Shown one piece after another: positions 9,568-19,253 of a stretch of DNA of 64,000 nt. Under the pieces are notes generated by a model. It ran no database searches. It was not told the DNA's origin and worked only from the letters and a program-made list of their open reading frames with translations. How positions within the stretch are numbered: the stretch's first letter is position 1; every line of letters starts with the position of its first letter. The position numbers and the translations under genes are program-made. The stretch covers positions 1 through 64,000 of the forward strand of contig JAACJK010000180.1 in assembly GCA_013368325.1 (NCBI GenBank), given 5' to 3'. Source of the stretch: Ephemerocybe angulata (Eukaryota > Basidiomycota > Agaricomycetes > Agaricales > Psathyrellaceae).

Positions 9568-12500
9568 ATGATGAGACTAAGTATCCAGCAAATTCCCTCT
9601 TGCCTCATCATGGGTCGTAAGCTGCACCCATCTCTTGATGGCTACAGCAAACGCGAAGTGACGGTCCGAACCAACTCTCGAGGTACCAAATTCGTTCTTG
9701 TCCCCTCCAGAGCTGCTGTATCCGCCCGTATTCCGAAGCCCAAGAAAGGTGTCCAGAAGCGTCCTCGCACAGATGACTACTCCCCAGCACCAGACCAGCT
9801 CAACCCATATCCATCTGGACCCGACAACCTGGATAACCCTCCTACCTCCATGATTAATGAGAACATCTTCACGAAGCACAATGCCAAAAAGGCACCAGGA
9901 AAGGTACAACCCAATGTGCATCATTATCTATTGTACTCCGCAATCTCATTATGCTTTTTTTAGACGAGCCATGAGTACATGGACGAATGGGGGAAGACCA
10001 AGTGCGGGCCATATCTCGATCGCATTATCCATGGCGAAGGACTCCGAAACATCAAGTGCGACTTGTGTGGGTCGGACGATACCCGCTTTCGATGCCTGGA
10101 ATGCTTTGATATCCCCCGACTTTGCGCCTCGTGCTGCAAGAATACCCATCGGAGGACTCCTTTCCACAGGATCGAACGATGGACTGGCGAGCATTGGATT
10201 CCCGCCTGGCTCTGGCATGTGGGCACGGTTCTGTGCTTGGGCCATGGCTTTGATCCCTGCCCTTCCTACAGAAGCACACTCACGGAGTTGGAAGGCAGGT
10301 GTATTGGCCTTAATGAGGTGGATGATTTCTCGGGTGACCCCACCTTCGGGTCCAAGCCCAAGAGATCTGCTGTCGGGTCCGGATCTATCATTTCGGTTGT
10401 CCACACCAACGGATTCCACCACCTCCCGGTTTTTCCCTGCTTCTGCACAGATGGTCAGCCCGACGATATCCAGTTTCTGGACAAGTCTCTATACCCCGCC
10501 ACTTGGAAGGAGATCCGCACGGTGTTTTCATTTGAACTTCTCAAGCTCCTCCACCTGCTCAAGGTCCAGGCTCACATGTCTTCTGAGACGTACACGGATA
10601 TCCTCCGACGACTCACCAACTACATCTTTCCATCTCACACTCTGGTATGTCCTCTCCTCCATCAAATTTAAGCACCGATTGATGGGTTACCATAAATGGA
10701 CAGAATCGAAAGCGGGAGATGGCGAGAATCTGGCAACAATGGAACCATCTCACGTCGCTCAAGAGGAAAGGGTTTGGGCACACCAGTCCTGGAGTAAGAC
10801 CTGATACAGGCCAGCTTGCGCTATTCTGTGCCACCTGTCCACAGCCTATGGTTAACCTTCCAGATGGCTGGGATCAAGACATCGACTCGTGCGTTTCTTT
10901 CTTTATATTTAAAAAATACCGCCCTAATTTAATTACCTTCCACAGCTGGAAGTACCGCCGATATCTTGTTGCCGATGGGAACTTTGTGCTGAACCACCCT
11001 GAGAAAAAGGCGAATGAGGACCCCGTGTGGCTCACCGATGGAGCGGGATATATGGTTGAACGCGAGATGTACAGATCGCACATCGAGGAATACAAAGAAG
11101 AACAGGAGGTTAGTTATCCCTTCATATTTGCCATTGCCCCATCTGTTCGAGACCTACTCCATGCGACTTGAATATTTCTAATTTATTCCAATTTCCCCGC
11201 CGTAATCCACCGAATTCCCGACATTGACCCGCACCGCGCCCGACACAGCGCAATTATGTCCGACATGCGACACTTCCACCCTTCCGATTGAATATTTGAT
11301 TGAATCGTATCTAATTGCCCCGAATATCCCCCACAGCCCCCAACCTGTTATCAACACAGGGCTGTTTCGGACAAGAACAAGCCGAAGAAGGGGTATGACT
11401 CTACAGGGCTGGTTGCAATCGCGTGCGCGCGCCATGGGTGCTTCGCACCTGGTTCTGTCGTAGACATGCAGAAGGGGGAAAGGTACGCACTGCAGTAACT
11501 TCATACTTTTCAGGTGCTGACTTGGAGTTCACCTCGCAGACAAATGAATACTGACTACGCCTTCTGTCATGCGATCGCCAATACCAACACCAAGGATATC
11601 CCAGTCGCGCTCGCCTACGATATAAACTGCCAGTATTGCATCAACTTCCGATCCCGAATTGAACGTTCCTGGCTTCTACCCGAGCTTTGTCCACCCAGTG
11701 TGCCCATCAATTTTGTGATCGGGCTTTTTCACGTCCATGGGCACAAGGAAGACTGTCTCGTGCGCTTCGCCCCCACCTACCTACCGGGTGCAGGGGTAAC
11801 AAGTGGAGAAATTCTCGAATCTTTGTGGTCGACCTTGAACGGAGCGGCCAATGTGACCCGGAGCATGACACTTGCCCATAGATCGGAGATGCTTGATGCG
11901 TGCATGGGTGATAGTAACTGGAGAAAGCTCCAGGGAATGGGTCAGATCTGGATTTTCATCCTAATGTAGCTGTATTCTCACATGTTTCTTACAAATAGTC
12001 CGCTTTCTTATCAAACAATATGCCGACGCAAGGAAGGAATCTGCGACCGCAGCTGACGGCTTCGAACAACTTGACTCAACTGCAACGGATACCCAGCGAC
12101 AGGAGTGGAAATCGCTGATGCAGGAGGCCAATGATAACCGCATCGCCACAAACAATGTGTCAATGGACGTTTATAGCGTGGTTTCTCATAAAGGTGTGCT
12201 TCCTTCCCGATATATACCTTCGGGTCGTTTCCGCCGGTACTAATTCGGTGGTTATTAGTTCCACCAAAAAGCGATGCTCAAGCCCGTCTCATGAATGAAG
12301 AGCGGGCCACGAATGATCACTTGGGCATAGCGGACTGGATTGCGTTGGCCATAGAGATTGAAGAAGAGCAGTAAGTCCGTACATTAGGTCTGAAGGTCTG
12401 GCTGACGCAACAATACTGCAGAATTCGGTATCGATCCCAAATCCGCCGACGCGCACCCACCCTACCCGTTCGCAAGTCAAAGACGAAGAAGGCGCAAAAG

Positions 12501-13732
12501 CTTGAAGTCGCGCTTATTAGGAAGGGTCAGCATATCCTGAAGCTGATTAATCAGCTTTACGACGATGCTGATGAGCTCTTCGCATTCGATATCCGAGAAC
12601 TCGTGTGGAGAACGAGCGCTGTGGAGGAGAATGAAGAGGTATGTGTGTGTGAGGGTGATGCGGAGGAGGAGTGTTTCTGCAAGGATTCGCTCACCCCGAC
12701 AGACGACACCGTTTGGGACGACCTCAAGGATGAGTTATCATCTGTTCCACTTCCCTCCGACTTTGCGGAGCTTCCAAAGGGCTGGAAGCACGTTGCGGTG
12801 AAGGAGCGGGTGATGCGGGTAGCGCAAGCTGACGAAGCTGCGCAGGACGTGCGTCGTTGTATCGCGCACAAGTCTTGGCTGTATCGGGCAAACCGGGATT
12901 TAGCGGCGGGGAAGCGGGAACGAACGCGGGGATATGATGCCATCAATGAGGTCGATGGATCTCTGAGGTATCACATCGCCCGATATACCAAGGCTCGAGC
13001 TGCTCTAGAGCGTTTAGGAGTTCTTGAGCAGTATCCGAGGTTTCAAGAACTCACCAGGTCTCATACGAAGGCCGTGACGGGGATTTACAACCCCAACAAG
13101 GCAAATCCGACAAAGGAACCAATGTCGTGGATTTGGAGCATGCATAAAGAGTCGGGAATGGGCACTGAGAAGTATGTTGAAGAAGGTGAGTACCATTTTT
13201 CTTTAACACATGCAATATAATCTCATTTTTTACCCCCTTTATTCAAGTGTATCGGGTTAGTTGGATACGCGCAGCCTCCCGGAACGATCGATGGTCGGAG
13301 GAGGTGACAATAATTCGGTCGGAGATGGAATGGTTCACCCGATATATGGACTTTATGGCGGATCAGGCAGCGGGTTGGGCGGAGTTAGGCCTTGGGGATG
13401 GGCACACTGCATACGCTTATCGACAAGCGGATATGTGGCGCAGACTGGGGTCATGGGCAACGGTAATGTTTCAACAGAAGTGCGGGGTGGATCTTGCAAA
13501 TACCGGGAAGTCGAAGCCAGAGCGGGCTGAGAGCGGGAGGATCAGAACCCAAGGGGGTATACAACCGCCGATTGGCTTCGAGAAGCACGAGAACGAAGAC
13601 GCGGTGGGGGCGGGTGATTCAGATGGCTCCGATAAGTCACAAGATTCTGATCTTGAAGTGGAAGACTTCGAAGAAGCTGATGTGGCGGATGTAAAAGGGA
13701 CTTACCATGTAAAAACGGAGAATTATTGGTAG
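9568..13732 (+). CDS. KDZ-family transposase with CxC2 cluster
   Basis: Ten exons keep phase throughout: 9568-9903, 9964-10644, 10704-10888, 10946-11108, 11337-11482, 11540-11940, 11999-12193, 12259-12370, 12422-13185 and 13248-13732, about 1155 residues with no internal stop. A start at 9610 (14 codons later) is equally possible. Exon 2 holds the CxC2-like KDZ-associated cysteine cluster near residues 144-205 (CDLCGSD, CLECFDIPRLCASC, then a His/Trp-rich part). The catalytic core has acidic residues in VADGNF (D about 411) and AYDINCQY (D about 531), the HVHGHKEDC motif (about 568) and SGEILESLWS (about 592-600), matching the D-D-E pattern of Kyakuja/Dileera/Zisupton transposases. TCYQHRAVSD, ACARHGCF and the C-terminal W-rich helical region also fit the family. 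It would cut and join DNA in the nucleus. The intact frame suggests recent activity. Intron 5 (11109-11336, 228 nt) is unusually long. Confidence 0.92.
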
Positions 13733-13846
13733 GATGGTGATCGAAATAGGACGCAATGCATGTATATTGGATTAATATGTGCCTCTGCAGCACACTGGCT
13801 GTTTCTCCCTCGTCTATCCCACTACTCGCTCCCTACAACACTTGGA

Positions 13847-14629
13847 ATGGCCTACACGACTTCAGGCAGAACGGACCGCGAATGCATAGGAGAACTGACT
13901 GGTCTCAGCAAGGATGGGTTTCTGAGCCTCATTAATTACTGCTCAAGCCGCTGCCGCGCCGCCGCCGAGACCTTGGCGTTGCGACTTCATTCGCTCGATG
14001 TCCATGGATCGAGCTCGTTCACTCTCTGTGTGCAGACCGAAATTGTGAGCTATTTGCCCAATTTGATGCGTGCACGGCAGCCGGCTGACGAGGTCTACTA
14101 GCTCGCCGCCAACTTCATGCTGGGCGTGGCGACCAGTCTTCACGACAACACGCTCCGCTCGCCCAAAGGACTGTGCAGTCTCACCCGCGTGTGTATCCGC
14201 AACCGCCTAACGGAGTTCAACGATGTGATGGGGGCAGTGAACGTTGACAGAGACGGTGATGATGCAATCCTGTCCTCCTATGTCGGAAACTGGTGGTCGA
14301 ATTTCGTCGTCGACTCCACCGATGATCCACTCCAGGGATACGATCACATTCTGCAATGCTGGAAGACGCAGGTCACAGCGCTATCCCTGCCAACCAGTCT
14401 ACTTCGCCCCGTTGTTACCAATGTCCTTGCTCTATCGGCAACTGATCTCAAGGAAGCCCTCACCATCGCAACCGAGTCTGCGCTCTTTCTCGAGGTAGAA
14501 ATTCTGGACAGCGAACGACAGTTAGTTTCTCTTGCCAACACCATCAGCAAGGTCAAGACAATCCAGCAGTCCATAAAGGAAGTCCAGGATAGAGGGCTGG
14601 AGGAGGAAGTAGAGAATTTGCCACGTTAA
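13847..14629 (+). CDS. unknown KDZ-block cargo gene 1
   Basis: Start ATG at 13847, then a 57-nt intron (14045-14101, GTGAGC, branch CTGAC, acceptor CTACTAG), then an exon to a stop at 14629: 241 residues. The in-frame TAG at 14099-14101 is simply the end of this intron, which has a length divisible by three, so the gene is not broken. The N-terminal part (TTSGRTDRECIGELTGLSKD, NYCSSRCRAAAE) carries two close cysteines. The C-terminal half is helical (SLANTISKVKTIQQSIKEVQ). I do not recognise a domain. It follows the transposase by 114 bp on the same strand and is probably part of the transposon or a captured gene. Confidence 0.6.
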
Positions 14630-14895
14630 TGGGGTGTCCATCGAATTAAACATGTATCTCCGTATCTAGTTCTGAGAAAGTCTGTTACCTTGCCAGAAAG
14701 CCCGACAGAACACCGTACCCGCGATCCGCAACCAAATATTCTGCTTTGGGAAACTCGTATCGCGTGTGCGGCACAATCAAAGAGAATCGCAAACACAGGA
14801 CATTCTCACCCAATACGGAAGGTCGATCCCATTCTCTGGGTAACGTCAAGTCTATTAAACTCAGAGTATGAGGCCATGTTGGTATTCTCATCTAA

Positions 14896-15801
14896 ATGCC
14901 GTTTCCTGTCCCCCACTTCACGTCAGGTCACCTCTGGGTATCTCTCAGCATATTTTGCGACACAAGGCGACAAAGATTTCTTCAGTACCTCAACGACAAC
15001 CGACGTACGCTCAAGTACGAGCAACGTTACATTGACTTATTCTTGCGGGACCTGGTACGGAGCATTGTTTCCCATTTGACAATTATTTCCACGTTTCCGA
15101 CCCAAAGCTCCCGATTTATCGGGCTGCGATATTTCGGGCTGCGCTCCCGATTTATCGGACTGCGATATTTCGGGCTGTGCTCCTGATTTATCGGACTGCG
15201 ATATTCGGGCTGCGATATTTCGGGCTGCGACTTGTTTCGGGCAGCGAAATTCAGTGTTTGCGCTGCTACAGGCAGAACGGTCGGGAGTCTCACTAACATC
15301 ATCATTGTCATCTAGGATGTATCTTTAACATTGGAGGGGACCCAATGTAGTCTCACCGATTCCATGAATGTGGGCAGCTATGGGATGGAGCTGATCTGGC
15401 AAAGGCTGGCGCTCCATACAACATCCGATTCCGATCTTTGGGCGGCGCTAATGGCGGGGTCCTTCCTCGATTCGGAATTCTTCATGGATCCCCATTGTGA
15501 ACCGTACCCGACACTCGAGTGGTGGCGTCCCGAGGTCCCCTTACCTACCGTGGAAAGCGTCGTTGATGAGTGGTATAAGGCTTGCGAGGAGTTCAAGGTT
15601 CGGGAGTACACGATATCAGAGGTACTCGCCCAAGAGGACGTGAAGCTGGTAGTCGGAGCCCTTGAAGAGGCTATGGAAATCACGGGCAAATATTTGGAGG
15701 GTTCGAAGCAGTATTTGGCAAGGATAGAGCAATCCGAGAGGATTCTACGCGATATGTCTACTAAGTTTAACGGTGTCTTGGAATCTGTCCTAAAGTTGTA
15801 A
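14896..15801 (+). CDS. unknown KDZ-block cargo gene 2, 5' end unresolved
   Basis: An exon ending at 15054 (coding from within about 14930, reading RRQRFLQYLNDNRRTLKYEQ) joins in phase 0 across a 261-nt intron (15055-15315, GTACGG to CATCTAG) to a 485-nt exon ending at 15801. The intron contains the short TTTCGGGC tandem repeats. The last exon encodes a segment with WWRPEVPLPTVESVVDEWYK and a long amphipathic helix (LARIEQSERILRDMSTKF). The first exon or exons upstream are not settled; an acceptor at about 14927 (CGTCAG) would need a phase-1 partner that I could not identify. No known domain. It is convergent with the TET/JBP gene, whose stop lies 185 bp downstream. Confidence 0.5.
15108..15235. 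repeat. short TATCGGGCTGCGATATTTCGGG tandem repeats inside an intron
   Basis: Four to five imperfect units combining TTTATCGG, GGCTGCGATATTTCGG and CTCCCGATTTATCGG occur in direct and partly inverted order within the intron of cargo gene 2. The CGG-rich theme matches the tracts at 2290-3060 and 6994-7345. Confidence 0.7.
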
Positions 15802-15985
15802 ATTGTAATGAATTGCACTGATATGTCTCTTGGCCACCAACCCAGGGGCCCGACTTAAGGACAACATCCGAAATAGCGCTCCTGACGCACAACATTCAAG
15901 GTAGGCGAAAGTCGGACGCCATCCCGACAAATATAATGAATGCACGCCGGCTATATCTCTACAGGGTACGTACGTATATTACATG

Positions 15986-17326
15986 TCACATCTCCGAGTC
16001 CGATCTCACGCCCCATCCATGCACCCTTGTCAGCTCGTCCTGCGTGGGTGGGGAGACTTCCCGATAGTCGCTACTTACTCCGTGCCCAACATTTGGTCGA
16101 AAAAAGCTAGCAAAACAAATCCTGTCACTGGTAACTTGACTGGCTCCATGCTCCAGAAGATATCCGGGGAGTATAAATGCTGTTCCTGGGTTGTACACAA
16201 AGCGCGCACTGAGAAGGGGTACTTCAAATCGGCCATCCGAGTGACTGCCGAAGACGCCCAATAGATCAAACAGGTATTTCCCACCTTTGGTGTCCCGATG
16301 ATAGGGTGTCTCCCTGTTGGAGATCAATGCGAACGCGGTAAATGGACTTGACCAGTGCTTAAAAAGCTCTAGCATCACATCTCTGTGGTTCACGGGGGCA
16401 CTGCCGCTATAAAGCTCAAGTAAGACGCGTACTTGCATGTCGTAGAGCCTTGGATGAACAAGCGACAGGAGCGCGCCAAAGAGGGCGTTCATCTCTGTCG
16501 ATGCCTCCAGAAAGGCTGCGGTCCCATTTTTGGTGCCCTGCTGAAGCGCTGCGGATGGGCCGGGATTGCGTGTCAGGGACTGTGTTGGATATAATTATGT
16601 GAGTGCCTGCCCGAGATAGTGCCACAACCCCGTCAATAAATGTCAGAGACGCTCACCGTGTGTCCCTGATTGTACCATGCGATGCTCAGGACGACATTCC
16701 CTGGCCTCAACTCACTGTTCGGAGTGACGGAAAATGATTCAAACCCGTCCCTCCAACTCTCCGAACCCCGGCTGAGGGTTAACGCGCTCTTTGGATGGTC
16801 CGATAGTGTCTTTACGGCGGCATTTACACTCGCCTGTTGCGCGATTTAAGGATGTCAGATCCTAATTATCAAAGGTAAAATGACGTACGCGGCGCTGAGA
16901 CGTGAAGATATCTGGTAGGTACCAGGCAATAACCTTGGACTGTTGATCCACAAAAACCATGGATTTGTCGATGAGTTGAGCGGTATTTGTTCCGTCGTCC
17001 TTTGGGGGGAATGGGCCTTTGAATTTGCGCCGGAGAAGCTCCGCTCTTGTCCCAGACCCGCCTTTTTGTATGGCCTCCGAAAGATCTTCCAAGGCATAGT
17101 CGAGCCGAACTAGTTGCGGTACTTCAAAATGCGAGCTTTTCGGGTAGGACAGTCAATATGAATGACTCGTACCTTGTCGTTGGTACGCCATATGCACACA
17201 GTCAACCATTTTCTCAAGTTCAATTCTCATGTGAAACGGAATCAAGAATTCTGTCGGTACAGGCGGACTGGCTCCTGTACGCTCCTTCAGAAGGCATTGT
17301 GCATACTTGGCGCACAAAAGGGTAAG
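15986..17326 (-). CDS. TET/JBP-family 2-oxoglutarate Fe(II) dioxygenase
   Basis: Four exons join in phase: 17326-17173, 17109-16889, 16833-16657 and 16579-15986, with introns of 63, 55 and 77 nt. The last exon carries the double-stranded beta-helix core. ISNRETPYHRDTKGG supplies the HxD iron ligands. YNPGTAFILPGYLLEHGAS supplies the distal His, and SDRICFASFF the Arg that binds 2-oxoglutarate. The preceding region (SLVHPRLYDMQ, FKHWSSPFTAF) fits fungal TET/JBP proteins such as the Coprinopsis 5-methylcytosine oxidases. Those enzymes oxidise 5-methylcytosine to hydroxymethyl-, formyl- and carboxylcytosine in nuclear DNA, so this is a likely DNA demethylation or base-modification enzyme. Upstream exons beyond 17326 are unresolved (the acceptor is CTGCAG), and the gypsy element begins within 400 bp, so the N-terminus may be missing. 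All catalytic residues are present. Confidence 0.85.
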
Positions 17327-17726
17327 CTGCAGACCCCGGGGGGGATGGGGGTCCATGGTGGTGGTCTAGTATTAAACAGCGTATTGATTCGGGGAAGGCT
17401 TGCATGGCCCCGCCTCAAGGCATCGCGCGTAGCGAACTTTGGGGAACAATGCCGATTTGGATTTGCGTGGGGACCGTAGTTCCGATTGTGCACATTGATC
17501 GGACGGCGGAAACAATGGCGGGGCATGGCAATTGTGGCACCGGACTGCTGATCATTGTCGCATTCCGAATTCGTATGTCGGCGGATATTGCCCTTGCTCA
17601 GTTGACCCTGCCCGTATCTGTCATATCTCATCTCAACCGACTCTATCTTACCTGGCATGCGTCAATTGAGCCAACGCGATCCTGACAGCTAACGGATCTC
17701 AACCGATCTCTATTGCCTCACCCCCA
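17327..17726. other. junction between TET/JBP gene and gypsy element
   Basis: This stretch should hold the 5' exon of the TET/JBP gene and the 5' LTR of the retrotransposon, but I find neither clearly. No sequence here matches the LTR at 24248-24432 beyond the 7-bp CCTGACA at about 17680. The truncation point of the retroelement must lie between about 17650 and 17780. Confidence 0.45.
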
Positions 17727-19253
17727 ATGGGTCACATCCGGATTCTGCTGATTCATTCCCATGGCCCACCGCCGCTGAATGCCCTGCAGCAGCAACAGCA
17801 ACATTCTAACTACACGTTCGAACCGCAAGCTCAATGGAACGAATACCAAGGCAACGCACAGCAGTATCAGCAGAACGCCCAAGCCCAAGGTTTTCAGCAG
17901 CACCCTCAGACCTTCAATGCTAACCGCTGGTACCAGAGACCCAACATGTGCAGGCCCTATGTCGCTCCCGCCGTTCATTGGAATACCAGACAAATGCCTC
18001 AACAACAATTCCAACCCGCTTTCATCAATAATCCCACCCCTGTCACCGGTCAAGTCGAATCCCCCATGGAGCATGAGAATACAAACGCCACTCAACAGAC
18101 CACTGAACAGCAACCTCCGGTTCTTATCTCGGCGGAGGACCTTGAGAGCATGCTACGTCGAATCGCCGTCTTAGAAGCCCCTGCGCCCCCTCCCCCTCAA
18201 CGCCCAAGATCTGATCCACAAGCTGTCGCCTACAACTCGCTCTTGCAGAGACTGGCAGCAGCAGAAGGAGCCAACGAAGTTCTACGCAACCAGCTCAACG
18301 ACAGACCGAGACAGAGATCGCGCTCCCGAGAACGAGGACGAGAAGCTCTGGACGTCAAGATGAAACCACAGGAACCAGATACCTACGACGGAACTCCTGA
18401 ACGACTCGAAACCTGGCTCAACCAACTCGCCCTCGTTTGGGCCTCATCCCCTTCAAAGTTCCAAGATACGCGAGTCCGCATCCTCTACACGTTCTCGAAG
18501 ATGAGAGGAGGTAACGCCGAAGCATGGGTCAACGTCAAGCAACCGATGTACCTGGCCAGGGAAATAGGCTGGGACTCTTGGGACGCCTTCATTGACGAGT
18601 TGCGGAAGACTTTCCCGTCAGAGAACAGGAGGATCCGAGCCATACACGAAGTCAAAACGATGAGGATGGATGGAAGGAAGCCGGTTCAGGACTTCTTCAT
18701 CCAATGGGACCGATGGGCTCCCTTCACCGGTATGAACGACGCCGGTCTACTCGTCTTCCTCCTCGAAGCCGTCACCTCCGGGCTTCGCCACAATATGAGC
18801 AACCGATACAACCTCATCGCCCTCGACACTTGCGAGAAGTTCAAGGAAGCAGCTATCGAGACCGACAACAACTGGCGATTCAACCAACAGCTCACGGGTC
18901 AAACCACCGGAATCTCTAACCCTCCCAAACTTCGCGCTTTTAAGCCTTTCGAGAAGAAGTCTCCAAACGACGTACCTAAACCCGTTACATCGCCAGCGAC
19001 CAATCCCCCCTCAGCAACCAAAACAACAGCACCCCTCCCCGCCGAAGCTGAAGCACTTTCGAAGAAGGCTTGCTTTAACTGCGGCGCACTGGATCACAAG
19101 GTCGCCTCTTGCCCCCGCCCTAAGAAACCAAAACATATCATTCGCAACATGGTTTTGGGTATGGAACCAGAAGAAGTCGAAGAACTCGGAGAAGATCTTC
19201 AAAACGAATCTTTCTACGACGCTAACGTGGATTTTTACCTCCGCTCGGAGTAG
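17727..19253 (+). CDS. gag: Gag polyprotein of gypsy element
   Basis: An open frame of 508 codons. The N-terminal fifth is Gln-rich and probably includes flanking DNA as far as about residue 15, because the upstream element boundary is lost. The centre (EPDTYDGTPERLETWLNQLA, then WDSWDAFIDELRKTFPSENR) matches the retrotransposon gag core that forms the capsid shell. Near the C-terminus CFNCGALDHKVASC is a CCHC zinc knuckle (C-x2-C-x4-H-x4-C) that binds the element RNA. A basic RS-like stretch (RPRQRSRSRERGREA) lies near residue 200. Gag ends at TAG 19251-19253 and overlaps the pol frame. Confidence 0.9.
   Translation: MGHIRILLIHSHGPPPLNALQQQQQHSNYTFEPQAQWNEYQGNAQQYQQNAQAQGFQQHPQTFNANRWYQRPNMCRPYVAPAVHWNTRQMPQQQFQPAFINNPTPVTGQVESPMEHENTNATQQTTEQQPPVLISAEDLESMLRRIAVLEAPAPPPPQRPRSDPQAVAYNSLLQRLAAAEGANEVLRNQLNDRPRQRSRSRERGREALDVKMKPQEPDTYDGTPERLETWLNQLALVWASSPSKFQDTRVRILYTFSKMRGGNAEAWVNVKQPMYLAREIGWDSWDAFIDELRKTFPSENRRIRAIHEVKTMRMDGRKPVQDFFIQWDRWAPFTGMNDAGLLVFLLEAVTSGLRHNMSNRYNLIALDTCEKFKEAAIETDNNWRFNQQLTGQTTGISNPPKLRAFKPFEKKSPNDVPKPVTSPATNPPSATKTTAPLPAEAEALSKKACFNCGALDHKVASCPRPKKPKHIIRNMVLGMEPEEVEELGEDLQNESFYDANVDFYLRSE

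Noticed and set aside
14099..14101. In-frame TAG as a nonsense mutation in cargo gene 1
   Set aside because: It is the acceptor end of a good 57-nt intron (GTGAGC, CTGAC, CTACTAG) whose length is divisible by three.
17640..17690. CCTGACA as the end of a 5' LTR
   Set aside because: Only 7 bp match the 3' LTR and the upstream 180 bp are unrelated; no primer-binding site follows.
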